From: Microtetraspora sp. NBRC 13810 | GTDB lineage: Bacteria; Actinomycetota; Actinomycetes; Streptosporangiales; Streptosporangiaceae | DNA length: 64,000 bases | Reading direction: 5' to 3' | Assembly (NCBI RefSeq): GCF_030268685.1 | Contig: NZ_BSRQ01000001.1 | Span: forward strand, 620,001-684,000 | Shown: one piece after another, positions 7,101-14,171 of the stretch | Layout of the letters: every line of letters starts with the position of its first letter | How positions within the stretch are numbered: the first letter of the stretch is position 1 | Notes under the pieces: model-generated | Database searches by the model: none | What the model was told of the DNA's origin: nothing | The model's input: only the letters and a program-made list of their open reading frames with translations | Made by a program: the position numbers and the translations under genes

Positions 7101-9710
7101 TCCGCCCTGCCCGGCGCGGCCCGCCTCCTCGACCTCCTGGACCTGCCGAACCCGACCGGCCCCGCCGTGGCCAGGCGCTGGCGGGGCGCGACCACCCGCG
7201 CGGTGATCGGCGCCGGCCCCGACGGCCCGTTCGCGGTGGACCTGAGCCTGGACGGCCCGCACGCCCTGATCGCGGGCACCACCGGCGCGGGCAAGTCGGA
7301 GCTGCTGCAGACGCTGATCTGCTCGCTCGCCGCGGCCAACCGGCCGGACGAGATGACGTTCGTGCTGATCGACTACAAGGGCGGCGCGGCGTTCAAGGAG
7401 TGCGTACGGCTGCCGCACACGGTCGGCATGGTGACCGACCTGGACGGCCATCTCACGGGGCGGGCGCTGTCCTCGCTGGCCGCCGAGATCCGGCGCAGGG
7501 AACGCCTGCTGCTGGCGGCGGGCGCCAAGGACATCGAGGACTACCAGGAACTCGCCGCCGGGCCCGGCCGCAGGCGTGCGCCGCTGCCCAGGCTCGTGCT
7601 GATCATCGACGAGTTCGCCGCGCTGGTGACCGAGTTGCCGGACTTCGTCACCGGGCTGGTGGACATCGCGCGGCGTGGCCGTTCGCTCGGCATCCACCTC
7701 ATCCTCGCCACGCAGCGGCCGGGCGGTGTGGTGACGGCCGACATCCAGGCGAACACGTCGTTGCGGATCGCCCTGCGGGTGACCGAGGCGGTCGAGTCCT
7801 CCGACATCATCGACCGGCCGGACGCGGCCCACATCTCCAAGTCCACGCCCGGACGCTGCTACGTGAAGTCCGGGGCGGGCGGGGCGACCGCCGTGCAGAC
7901 CGCCAGGATCGGCGGCAGGCGCAGCGGCGGCGGCGACGCCGACGGGCAGGTGTCCGCCGTGACGCTGGACTGGCGGGCGCTCGGCCATCCGCCGGCCGTC
8001 CCGGCGACCGCCGCCACGGCGGACAGCCAGGCGGAGAGCGACCTGTCGGCCCTCACCCAGGCCCTGATCGACGCCGCCCGCCTCCTCCAGGTCCCCGCCC
8101 AGCCCACCCCCTGGCTCGACCCGCTCCCCGAGCACATCACCCTGGACGGCGTCCGCGCCGAGACGGCCGCCTCGGAATTCGGGACGGGGCGCCGGGTGGC
8201 GGGGGACGTGGCGCCGCTGGGGTTCGGGCTGACCGACCTGCCGTGGGTGCAGGGGCGGCGGGAACTGGCGCTGGACCTGGCGCACGGCGGGCACCTGCTG
8301 ATCGCGGGCGCGCCGCGGAGCGGGCGTTCGACGGCGCTGCGCACCCTGGCCGGCGTGATCGCCCGGCAGGCGGGCCCCGGCGACGTGCACGTGCACGCGA
8401 TCGACTGCGGCTCCGGCGCGCTGCTGCCGCTGGTGGCGCTGCCGCACTGCGGCGCCGTGGTGACCCGGGACCAGCTCGACCGGGTGGAACGCCTGATCGG
8501 CCGGCTGCGCGCCGAGGTGGGACGCCGTCAGGAACTCCTCGCCTCCGCCGGCTACGCCTCCCTCACCGAACTGCGCGCCGCCGGGCACGACATCGCCGGG
8601 CAGGGGGTGCCGCCGTGGCTGGTACTGATGCTGGACCGGTGGGAGGGATTCCTCGCGGCGTTCGAGAACTACGACTACGGCAGGCTGATCGACGCCATGC
8701 TCCAGTTGCTGCGGGAGGGGCCGGCGGTCGGGTTGCGGGCGGTGGTCACGGCCGACCGGTCGGGGCTGCTGGGGCAGGTCTCCACCGTGTTCGACGACCG
8801 CCTGGTGCTCCGGCTCGCCGACCCGTCCGACTACGGCCTGGTGGGGCTGCCGCTGAAGGACCTGCCGTCCTCGATGCCGCCGGGGCGGGGGCTGACCGTC
8901 GGCGAGCAGGGCGTCGTGGAGAGCCAGATCGCCCTGCTGGCCGAAGATCCGGCCGGTCCCGCCCAGGTCGCCGCCCTCCAGGCGCTGGCCAGGACGTCGG
9001 CGGCCGGCGGCGTGGCGGAGCTGATCCGGGTGGACGCGCTGCCGATGCGGATCACCGTGGAACAGGCGATGGAGCTGTCCCCGTCGTTCGTCCCGCCGTC
9101 CCCGCTGTGGGCGCTGCTGGGCGTCGGCGGCGACGCGCTGGAGCCGCTCGGCGTGGACCTGCTGGCCCAGGGACCGGGGGCGGTCATCGCCGGGCCGGCG
9201 CGCTCGGGCCGTTCGTCGGCGCTGCTCGCCGCCGCCCGCTCACTCCTCGCCCAGGGCACGCCGCTCGTCGTGGTGGCCCCGCGGCGCAGCCCGCTCCGCG
9301 CGCTGGCGGAGGAGCGCGGCGTGCTCGCCGTGCTCGGCGGCCAGGCGGCCGACCTGCCCGCGCTGGTCGCCGGGCAGGACCGCTACGTGGTGCTGGTGGA
9401 CGACGCGGAACTGGTCTCGGCCGACTCGGCGCTCGGAATGGCGCTGGAGGAGGTGCTGCGCTCGGGCAGGGACGCCGAGCACGGCCTGATCATCGCGGGC
9501 ACCACCGGCGACCTGACCGCGGCCTACCGCGGCTTCGTGGCGGAGGCGCGCAAGTCGCGCACCGGCCTGCTGCTGTCGGTGCAGAGCCCCGCCGACGGCG
9601 ACCTGTTCAACGTACGGCTGCCGCGCGGCGCGGTCGGCGGGCCGTCGGGGCGCGGCCTGCTGGTCACCCTGGGCACGGCCGTCCCGGTCCAGGCCGCGCT
9701 GCCGTCCTGA
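4152..9710 (+). CDS. EccC/EssC-type FtsK/SpoIIIE ATPase with ubiquitin-like and FHA-like N-terminus
   Basis: A predicted 1852-residue motor protein of type VII-like (WXG100) secretion. It begins at ATG 4152 behind GAGGAG; the open frame runs further upstream without support. Residues 1-36 (MRIMLTVLDGHGARDVVVEA onward) and about 266-293 (RLLDPDGAMAGLLRDGDLVT) look like the two halves of a ubiquitin-like YukD-type domain. Between them lies a repeat-rich insert. An FHA-like region follows (about 303-370), then a basic ARRGG-rich and Gly/Leu-rich linker. Two membrane helices sit near 594-633. Three FtsK ATPase domains follow: Walker A GTTGAGKS near 1042 with LVLIIDEFAAL as Walker B, then GAPRSGRST near 1383 and GPARSGRSS near 1680. 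In the second and third the Walker Lys is Arg. A WXG100 gene lies convergent downstream. No eccB, eccD, eccE or mycosin gene is in the window. Confidence 0.88.
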   Translation: MRIMLTVLDGHGARDVVVEAGKSTTVGELAAALRTTSRTPTPHQSNTNRNIADRNGTDRNEADRYGADRSGADRYGADRYGADRYGASQNEADKYGADRYGAASGHASHDRPPYDRAAPDGVARHEAARSADAGRIHPGGDGRGGPRPPAGDTWSPGFGQPSTDRAGGAGAGRGGVGGPGLGGSGGVGRGGVGGPGLGGSGGVGRGGVGGPGLGGSGGVGRGGVGGEGAGGERLAKVVRLPRARAPYGMDRHLRKAPPPPPAPREKLWSKGRLLDPDGAMAGLLRDGDLVTLEAGLAGATVVAEPGGIVEVRVVGGPAAGSVHRLGPGAHVIGSSRACAVAVPDGRLPPEALVVRVTPDGVSVEPVPAVYGPPAPNGAERRRRWFRRRGKNRPRTGGTNARRGGVQDEAGTNARRGGAESRAGAKARRGDGKDGGKARRGGVKGGAGMGARRGGVEDGGEYGGVRGWYPGKPGGPGAGLGTGLEAGLGTGLGAGLGAGLEAGLGVGGSPPLLDGCPLEGPVEGEEATPWPRGALVACGLSAFTLVDIEAPDAHLDPRPDGGYAYNRPPRLRRPDPVRRLEVPAEPRRGEGVRLQLLAAFLPAVLGLGFAFVFQMWYFLLFALMTPLIMIGQWWSDKRHGRKQYRQAVKEYKERLAAFDEALEAARAADEVVRRAGAPDPAELLLTATGPRRRLWERRIHDADALRLRVGLADLPADLELVPERGAPHDSPVPDPPLCHAVPVALAMRRLGVAGVTGSRDAATGLVRWLVGQAAALHSPRDLAIVVLSAHADGGARWSWTRWLPHCAPHGVEDCVALIGADPEAAARRVAELTALIDERLGEENGAASLGKMPAGWDDLGWGAPRNGRGATEEPAFSSYDERPYDVLVVLDGAQVLRALPGMPQVLRQGPRAGVYTLALDENQRLLPEECATVAACGPDGLVRLGGGGLDALGDIRGDQVPVPWCERLARSLAPIRDVSREDAGSALPGAARLLDLLDLPNPTGPAVARRWRGATTRAVIGAGPDGPFAVDLSLDGPHALIAGTTGAGKSELLQTLICSLAAANRPDEMTFVLIDYKGGAAFKECVRLPHTVGMVTDLDGHLTGRALSSLAAEIRRRERLLLAAGAKDIEDYQELAAGPGRRRAPLPRLVLIIDEFAALVTELPDFVTGLVDIARRGRSLGIHLILATQRPGGVVTADIQANTSLRIALRVTEAVESSDIIDRPDAAHISKSTPGRCYVKSGAGGATAVQTARIGGRRSGGGDADGQVSAVTLDWRALGHPPAVPATAATADSQAESDLSALTQALIDAARLLQVPAQPTPWLDPLPEHITLDGVRAETAASEFGTGRRVAGDVAPLGFGLTDLPWVQGRRELALDLAHGGHLLIAGAPRSGRSTALRTLAGVIARQAGPGDVHVHAIDCGSGALLPLVALPHCGAVVTRDQLDRVERLIGRLRAEVGRRQELLASAGYASLTELRAAGHDIAGQGVPPWLVLMLDRWEGFLAAFENYDYGRLIDAMLQLLREGPAVGLRAVVTADRSGLLGQVSTVFDDRLVLRLADPSDYGLVGLPLKDLPSSMPPGRGLTVGEQGVVESQIALLAEDPAGPAQVAALQALARTSAAGGVAELIRVDALPMRITVEQAMELSPSFVPPSPLWALLGVGGDALEPLGVDLLAQGPGAVIAGPARSGRSSALLAAARSLLAQGTPLVVVAPRRSPLRALAEERGVLAVLGGQAADLPALVAGQDRYVVLVDDAELVSADSALGMALEEVLRSGRDAEHGLIIAGTTGDLTAAYRGFVAEARKSRTGLLLSVQSPADGDLFNVRLPRGAVGGPSGRGLLVTLGTAVPVQAALPS
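4308..4458 (+). repeat. 15-base tandem repeats encoding DRYGA-like pentapeptides
   Basis: In-frame repeats inside the eccC-like gene. The protein unit is Asp-Arg-Tyr/Asn/Ser-Gly-Ala, about ten copies, interrupted once by SQNEADK. At DNA level a 30-base higher-order unit (two pentapeptides) is recognisable, which points to recent slippage or unequal exchange. Confidence 0.85.
4671..4829 (+). repeat. Three-copy 48-base tandem repeat (Gly-rich, 16 residues)
   Basis: Nearly identical units start at 4671, 4719 and 4767, with a partial fourth from 4815. Each encodes 16 residues of the pattern GGVGGPGLGGSGGVGR. The near identity of the DNA suggests recent expansion. The repeat lies in the insert between the two halves of the ubiquitin-like domain. 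Confidence 0.92.
5341..5526 (+). repeat. Degenerate repeats encoding ARRGG blocks
   Basis: Five imperfect copies of an Ala-Arg-Arg-Gly-Gly/Asp block separated by variable acidic or Gly/Lys spacers, following the FHA-like region of the eccC-like protein. Strongly basic; may be an unstructured linker close to the membrane. Confidence 0.7.
5575..5667 (+). repeat. Short repeats encoding GAGL/GTGLEAGL units
   Basis: Low-complexity DNA built from GGGGCT/GGAGCGGGGCT-like words encoding repeated Gly-x-Gly-Leu. It is the third low-complexity family in the same gene, just before the segment preceding the transmembrane helices. Confidence 0.7.
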
Positions 9711-9814
9711 GGCCCGTCCGCCACCCCCGGCCGCCACCCCCGGCCGCTACCCCCTGCCGCCGTACGCGCGCCCCCGTACGCAGGCCGCCGTGTGCGGGCC
9801 GTCTGGAGACGCGA

Positions 9815-9846
9815 AAGGCGCACCCTCTTCCGTGAGGGTGCGCCTT
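9815..9846. terminator. Bidirectional terminator between eccC-like gene and WXG100 gene
   Basis: A perfect 13-base stem (AAGGCGCACCCTC paired with GAGGGTGCGCCTT) and a 6-base loop, lying between two converging genes. The A/T-ended stem arms give short A and T runs, so it can act in both directions. Confidence 0.85.
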
Positions 9847-9863
9847 GGGGCTGAGAGGCCAGG

Positions 9864-10136
9864 TCAGCGGGTGGCCGACTCGATGTTGCCGCGGTAGGTG
9901 TTGATGACACGGGCGGCTTCCTGAAGCTCCTCGGACATCCGCTGGAAGGCGGCGCGGTAGGTCTGCCAGGAGTCGCGGAAGCGCTCGGCGCCGGGGCCGG
10001 TCCACGCCGTGCCGACCTTCGCCGCCTCACGGTCGAGGGCCGCCATCGTCGTGCGGACCGCATCGGCCTGCTGGGTGAACTGGGTGGCCATCTGCTGCAT
10101 TTCCGCGGGATTACCACCGAGCAAGCTCTGGCTCAT
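9864..10136 (-). CDS. WXG100 family (EsxA-like) protein
   Basis: A 90-residue helical-hairpin protein with the WXG signature at the turn (GTAWTGPGAERFRDSW) and heptad-rich flanks. It is the typical size and shape of EsxA-like substrates of type VII secretion. A clear AAGGAGA ribosome-binding site lies 5-6 bases before the ATG. No C-terminal YxxxD/E signal is obvious (the end reads YRGNIESATR). It faces the eccC-like gene, so the two are not co-transcribed but are probably partners: the product is a likely substrate or homodimeric regulator of that ATPase. No second Esx gene is adjacent. Confidence 0.9.
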   Translation of the reverse strand: MSQSLLGGNPAEMQQMATQFTQQADAVRTTMAALDREAAKVGTAWTGPGAERFRDSWQTYRAAFQRMSEELQEAARVINTYRGNIESATR

Positions 10137-10496
10137 GCAGGTCTCCTTCTGGATCGACTGTGGCTCGACTCGTCAAGGTGACAGTAGGGGGCAGCCAAGC
10201 GACCTCACGATACGTCAGATCGCCCCCCGACGGCCGGTTATGCCGACTGGCTATGAGAAATGGAATCACGAAATGGTCCGGTTTTCCTCCTGGCCTACAT
10301 TAATCGCAAAAAGGGACATGACCGAATATGTACGCTAATGGTGTCCCCAACCGCTGGCGGGCAGCCGTACCGGCGGGCGACGGGCGGCCGGACACTAAGA
10401 TGCGAACGCGCTTCCGGGGGGCACCCGCCACCGTGCGATCAGCAGGCGCTTACACTCCGTGGGAGGCCCGCCGCCCTTGTGAGGAAGGAACGTTCG
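10137..10496. promoter_or_regulatory. Divergent intergenic region, WXG100 gene / carboxylase gene
   Basis: 360 bases holding both promoters. Bases 10250-10340 are unusually A/T-rich. A TAAGAT at 10396-10401 and a TACACT at 10451-10456 are possible -10 elements for the carboxylase gene, without convincing -35 partners. GAGGAAGG precedes the GTG at 10497. No coding frame is supported. Confidence 0.4.
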
Positions 10497-12245
10497 GTGC
10501 AGAAGGTCCTGATCGCCAACCGCGGCGAGATCGCCGTCCGGGTGGCCCGCGCCTGCCGCGACGCCGGGCTGACCAGCGTGGCCGTCTACTCGGACCACGA
10601 TCTGGACGCGCTCCACGTGAGAGTCGCCGACGAGGCGTTCGCGCTGCCCGGGCAGACCCCGGCCGACACCTACCTCGCCATCGACAAGCTGCTCGACGTC
10701 GCCGCCCGCAGCGGCGCGGACGCGGTGCACCCCGGTTACGGGTTCCTCGCCGAGAACGCCGGCTTCGCCCAGGCGGTCATCGACGCCGGGCTGACCTGGA
10801 TCGGCCCGCCGCCCTCGGCGATCATGTCGCTCGGCGACAAGGTCTCGGCGCGGCACATCGCCCAGCGCGCCGGCGCGCCGCTGGTGGCGGGCACCGCCGA
10901 CCCGGTCGCCGGTGTGGCGGAGGTCGTCGCGTTCGCCGACGAGCACGGCCTGCCGATCGCGATCAAGGCGGCGTTCGGCGGCGGCGGGCGCGGCCTGAAG
11001 GTCGCCAGGACGCGCGAGGAGATCCCCGAGCTGTACGAGAGCGCGGTCCGCGAGGCGGTCACCGCCTTCGGCCGCGGCGAGTGCTTCGTCGAGCGCTACC
11101 TCGACCGCCCGCGGCACGTGGAGACCCAGTGCCTGGCCGACGCGCACGGCAACGTCGTCGTGGTCAGCACCCGGGACTGCTCTCTCCAGCGCCGCCACCA
11201 GAAGCTGGTCGAGGAGGCCCCCGCGCCCTTCCTCTCCGCCGCCCAGATGGAGCTGCTGCACACCAGTTCCAAGGCGATCCTGCGGGAGGCGGGCTACGTC
11301 GGCGCCGGCACCTGCGAGTTCCTCGTCGGACAGGACGGCACGATCTCCTTCCTGGAGGTCAACACCCGGCTCCAGGTCGAGCACCCCGTCACCGAGGAGG
11401 TGTCCGGGATCGACCTGGTCAGGGAGATGTTCCGGATCGCCTCCGGCGAGGAGATCGGCTACGACGACCCGCCGCTGCGCGGCCACTCCATCGAGTTCCG
11501 GATCAACGCCGAGGACCCGGGGCGCGGTTTCCTGCCCGCCCCCGGCACCCTGACCACCCTGCACGCCCCCACCGGCCCCGGAGTCCGGCTCGACGCGGGT
11601 TACGAGGCGGGCATGACCGTCCCGCAGGCGTACGACTCGCTGATCGCCAAGCTGATCGTGACCGGGCGCACCAGGCGGGAGGCGCTGGAGCGGGCCAGGC
11701 GGGCGCTCGGCGAGTTCGAGATCGACGGGATGCCCACCGTCATCCCCTTCCACCGTGCCGTGGTGGACGATCCCGCGTTCACCGGCGAGCCGTTCAGCGT
11801 GCACACCCGGTGGATCGAGACCGAGTTCGACAACACGATCCCGCCCTATGAGGGCGCGGCGGAGGCCGCCGAGCCGGGCGAGCGCGAGCGCATCACGGTC
11901 GAGGTCGGCGGCCGGCGCCTGGAGGTGGTGCTCCCCGCCGGGTTCGGCGCGGGCACCGGCCGCGGCGGCGGCGGCGCGCAGGCGCCGAGACGCGGCGGCC
12001 GGGCCGCGCAGAAGGCCGTGGCCACCGGGGACTCGCTGGTCAGCCCGATGCAGGGCACCATCGTCAAGGTGGTCGCCGCCGACGGCGACACGGTCGCGGC
12101 CGGCGACACCGTCGTCGTCCTGGAGGCGATGAAGATGGAACAGCCGCTCACCGCCCACAAGGCCGGCACCGTCACCGGCCTCAACGCCTCCGTCGGCCAG
12201 ACGGTCACCGCCGGCGCCGCCATCTGCGAGATCAAGGACGCCTGA
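10497..12245 (+). CDS. Acetyl/propionyl-CoA carboxylase alpha subunit (biotin carboxylase + BCCP)
   Basis: A 582-residue protein carrying the biotin carboxylase and biotin carboxyl carrier domains on one chain, as in actinobacterial acyl-CoA carboxylases. It carboxylates its own biotin with ATP and bicarbonate, and a separate beta subunit (not in this window) transfers the carboxyl group to acetyl- or propionyl-CoA. Visible features: N-terminus [23 protein letters not shown]-grasp glycine loop [28 protein letters not shown], and the biotin site EAMKME with Lys near residue 546. A Gly/Arg-rich linker joins the two parts. I chose GTG 10497 because GAGGAAGG precedes it and the family N-terminus begins there; upstream frame is untypical. 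Confidence 0.95.
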   Translation: MQKVLIANRGEIAVRVARACRDAGLTSVAVYSDHDLDALHVRVADEAFALPGQTPADTYLAIDKLLDVAARSGADAVHPGYGFLAENAGFAQAVIDAGLTWIGPPPSAIMSLGDKVSARHIAQRAGAPLVAGTADPVAGVAEVVAFADEHGLPIAIKAAFGGGGRGLKVARTREEIPELYESAVREAVTAFGRGECFVERYLDRPRHVETQCLADAHGNVVVVSTRDCSLQRRHQKLVEEAPAPFLSAAQMELLHTSSKAILREAGYVGAGTCEFLVGQDGTISFLEVNTRLQVEHPVTEEVSGIDLVREMFRIASGEEIGYDDPPLRGHSIEFRINAEDPGRGFLPAPGTLTTLHAPTGPGVRLDAGYEAGMTVPQAYDSLIAKLIVTGRTRREALERARRALGEFEIDGMPTVIPFHRAVVDDPAFTGEPFSVHTRWIETEFDNTIPPYEGAAEAAEPGERERITVEVGGRRLEVVLPAGFGAGTGRGGGGAQAPRRGGRAAQKAVATGDSLVSPMQGTIVKVVAADGDTVAAGDTVVVLEAMKMEQPLTAHKAGTVTGLNASVGQTVTAGAAICEIKDA

Positions 12246-12284
12246 CCCGCCGGCGCCCGCCCGAGGGAGCCCCGCGCCGGCGGG
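12246..12284 (+). terminator. Stem-loop after the carboxylase gene
   Basis: 11-base perfect arms (CCCGCCGGCGC and GCGCCGGCGGG) with a 17-base loop directly after the stop codon. No T run follows, as usual for high-GC actinobacterial terminators. Confidence 0.6.
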
Positions 12285-12569
12285 CGCTCGCCGCAGTGAG
12301 GAGAGGCGGCTCGCTCCGCGCGGTTTCCGGTACGACGCCCCCGTGGACAGATGCCCATTTGGGAGGAAACGGACCCGAATCCGGATATCCCACCGGGAGG
12401 GCGGATCCCGCTGCGGCGGGGCATCCCGCCTGTCCGGAGGCCGACTGATCCTTCCCCGCCGGGGAAGGGAGCGGCGTAAGGGCGGAAGAGGGCGGAGAGA
12501 GGTACGGTCTGGGGAGGGAACTCCGTCGATCGGCCGTTCGTCCTCATGGGCGAAGGAGGCTTTGCTGCC
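12285..12569. promoter_or_regulatory. Intergenic region upstream of the TPM-like membrane gene
   Basis: About 285 bases. Contains a 19-base near-perfect palindrome at 12450-12468 (CCTTCCCCG-C-CGGGGAAGG), about 100 bases before the gene, a possible operator. AAGGAGG at 12553-12559 is the ribosome-binding site. Nothing else recognised. Confidence 0.4.
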
Positions 12570-13943
12570 GTGAACATGACCCATCCGGTTCGCCGTGCGG
12601 GCGCAGCGTTCGTCACGCTGCTCGCAGGGATTCTCACGCTCTTCGCTCTGGCGCCGGCGGCGAGTGCCGCGGCACCGCCCGACGCCAACTCGGTCGTCTC
12701 AGCCTGGCACGACACTCAGGACCCGCTCTTCGTGCAGTCCGGGGCGGCCCTGTCCTCGGGTCAGCGGCCCGAGGTCTCCGAGGCGCTGAAGTCCGCCGAC
12801 TCCAAGATCTACATGGCCGCGCTGCCCGAGGGCACGTTCCCCAACGTGCAGACGGCCGGCCCCTACATCCAGCAGCTCGAAGCCGCGCTCGCCTCCGCGG
12901 GGCGCCCGCAGGCGACCGTCGTCGTGCTCGACGGCACCACGGTGTTCGCCGGCTCCACCGCGATCCGGCAGGACGTCGCGGGCCGGATCTCCGGCCTGGC
13001 CGCCTCGAACAACCCGGGCGACGTCGTCGCGGTCACCCAGGACCTCGTGAAGCGGGTGGACTCCGCGGCCGACGGCAACGTGCGCCAGGCTCTGCGGTCC
13101 GGCAGCCAGGCGGGCTCGGGTTCGGGCACCGGCGTGCTCATCGCCATCCTGGTCCTCGCCGTGGTCGGCGGCACCGGCCTGTTCTTCTACTCGCGCAAGA
13201 AGAAGCAGCAGCGCGAGGCCCGCGAGGCCGCCGAGCTGGCCGCGGTCAAGCAGACCGTGGAGGAGGACGTCACGAAGTTCGGTGAGGAGATCACCGCGCT
13301 CGACACCGACGTCAAGCTGCTCGGCGCGGGCGGCGGGCACCTCGACGAGTGGCAGCAGGCCCTCGACTCCTACGAGAAGGCCAAGGCCGAGCTCGCGGCC
13401 GTCAAGCGGCCCGACGACGTGCGCGCCGTCACCACCACCCTGGTGGACGGCCGTTACGCGCTCGCCGTGGTGAAGGCCAGGGTCAACCAGCAGCCCGTGC
13501 CGGAGCGGCGGGCGCCCTGCTTCTTCAACCCGCAGCACGGCCCCTCCGTCCGCGACGTGCGCTGGGCCCCGCCCGGCGGCGCGCTGCGCGACGTGCCCGC
13601 CTGCGCGGCCGACGCCGAGGCGATCGAGCACGGCTTCGACCCGCAGATGCGCGAGGTCATGGTCAACGGCCAGCGCCGGCCCTACTACGACGCCGGCCCG
13701 GCCTACCAGCCCTACGCCTACGGTTACTACGGCGGCTTCGGTGACGTGATGAGCCTGATGCTGGTCGGGACGCTGCTCGGCAGCATGATGGGCGGCTACG
13801 GCATGGGCGGCTACGGCATGGGTTACGAGCAGGGCATGGCCGACGCGGGCTTCGGCGGCGACGGAGGCGACTTCGGCGGCGGCGACGCGGGCGGCGGCTG
13901 GGGAGACTTCGGCGGCGGCGACTTCGGCGGCGGCGACTGGTAA
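12570..13943 (+). CDS. Secreted/membrane protein with cytoplasmic coiled module and Cys/His segment
   Basis: Function unknown. 457 residues from GTG 12570, ten bases after AAGGAGG. A signal peptide (AAFVTLLAGILTLFALAPAASA) is followed by an extracellular domain of about 150 residues and one transmembrane helix (GVLIAILVLAVVGGTGLFFY). A charged, coiled-coil-like cytoplasmic part comes next (EEDVTKFGEEITALD ... WQQALDSYEKAKAELAAV ... VDGRYALAVVKAR). Then there is a segment with Cys and His (CFFNPQHGPSVRDVRWAPPG ... VPACAAD) and a Tyr/Gly-rich tail ending in GGGDFGGGDW. The layout recalls TPM/YgcG-type membrane proteins, but I do not recognise a catalytic motif. The cytoplasmic module recurs in the next gene downstream. 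Confidence 0.75.
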   Translation: MNMTHPVRRAGAAFVTLLAGILTLFALAPAASAAAPPDANSVVSAWHDTQDPLFVQSGAALSSGQRPEVSEALKSADSKIYMAALPEGTFPNVQTAGPYIQQLEAALASAGRPQATVVVLDGTTVFAGSTAIRQDVAGRISGLAASNNPGDVVAVTQDLVKRVDSAADGNVRQALRSGSQAGSGSGTGVLIAILVLAVVGGTGLFFYSRKKKQQREAREAAELAAVKQTVEEDVTKFGEEITALDTDVKLLGAGGGHLDEWQQALDSYEKAKAELAAVKRPDDVRAVTTTLVDGRYALAVVKARVNQQPVPERRAPCFFNPQHGPSVRDVRWAPPGGALRDVPACAADAEAIEHGFDPQMREVMVNGQRRPYYDAGPAYQPYAYGYYGGFGDVMSLMLVGTLLGSMMGGYGMGGYGMGYEQGMADAGFGGDGGDFGGGDAGGGWGDFGGGDFGGGDW

Positions 13944-13976
13944 CCGGCCCCGATCCGGACATCCGGTTCCCATATC

Positions 13977-14006
13977 GAGCCCCGGCGGCACCCGTCGCCG
14001 GGGCTC
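13977..14006 (+). terminator. Terminator after the TPM-like membrane gene
   Basis: 11-base perfect stem (GAGCCCCGGCG with CGCCGGGGCTC) and an 8-base loop, 33 bases after the stop codon. Confidence 0.7.
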
Positions 14007-14171
14007 CTCCGTGCCCGGGGGCGATCGCCCGGCGTTCCAGATCCGGGGACGCCGACCCCGGAGCGTCCATGGGAGCGCGATCCGCGGGAAAGGTTTCGCG
14101 GATGTAGGTGGGGTGCAAGCGGAATGTAATCAGCCGCTGCCATGATCGGAGCTGTTCCCGAGGAGGCTCCG

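Noticed and set aside
6267-8588. 773-codon minus-strand frame opposite the FtsK ATPase domains
   Set aside because: Typical antisense open frame of high-GC coding DNA; composition is Arg/Gly/His-rich without family motifs.
10260-10496. N-terminal extension of the carboxylase alpha subunit
   Set aside because: The extra residues are untypical, and a good ribosome-binding site directly precedes GTG 10497, where the family N-terminus begins.
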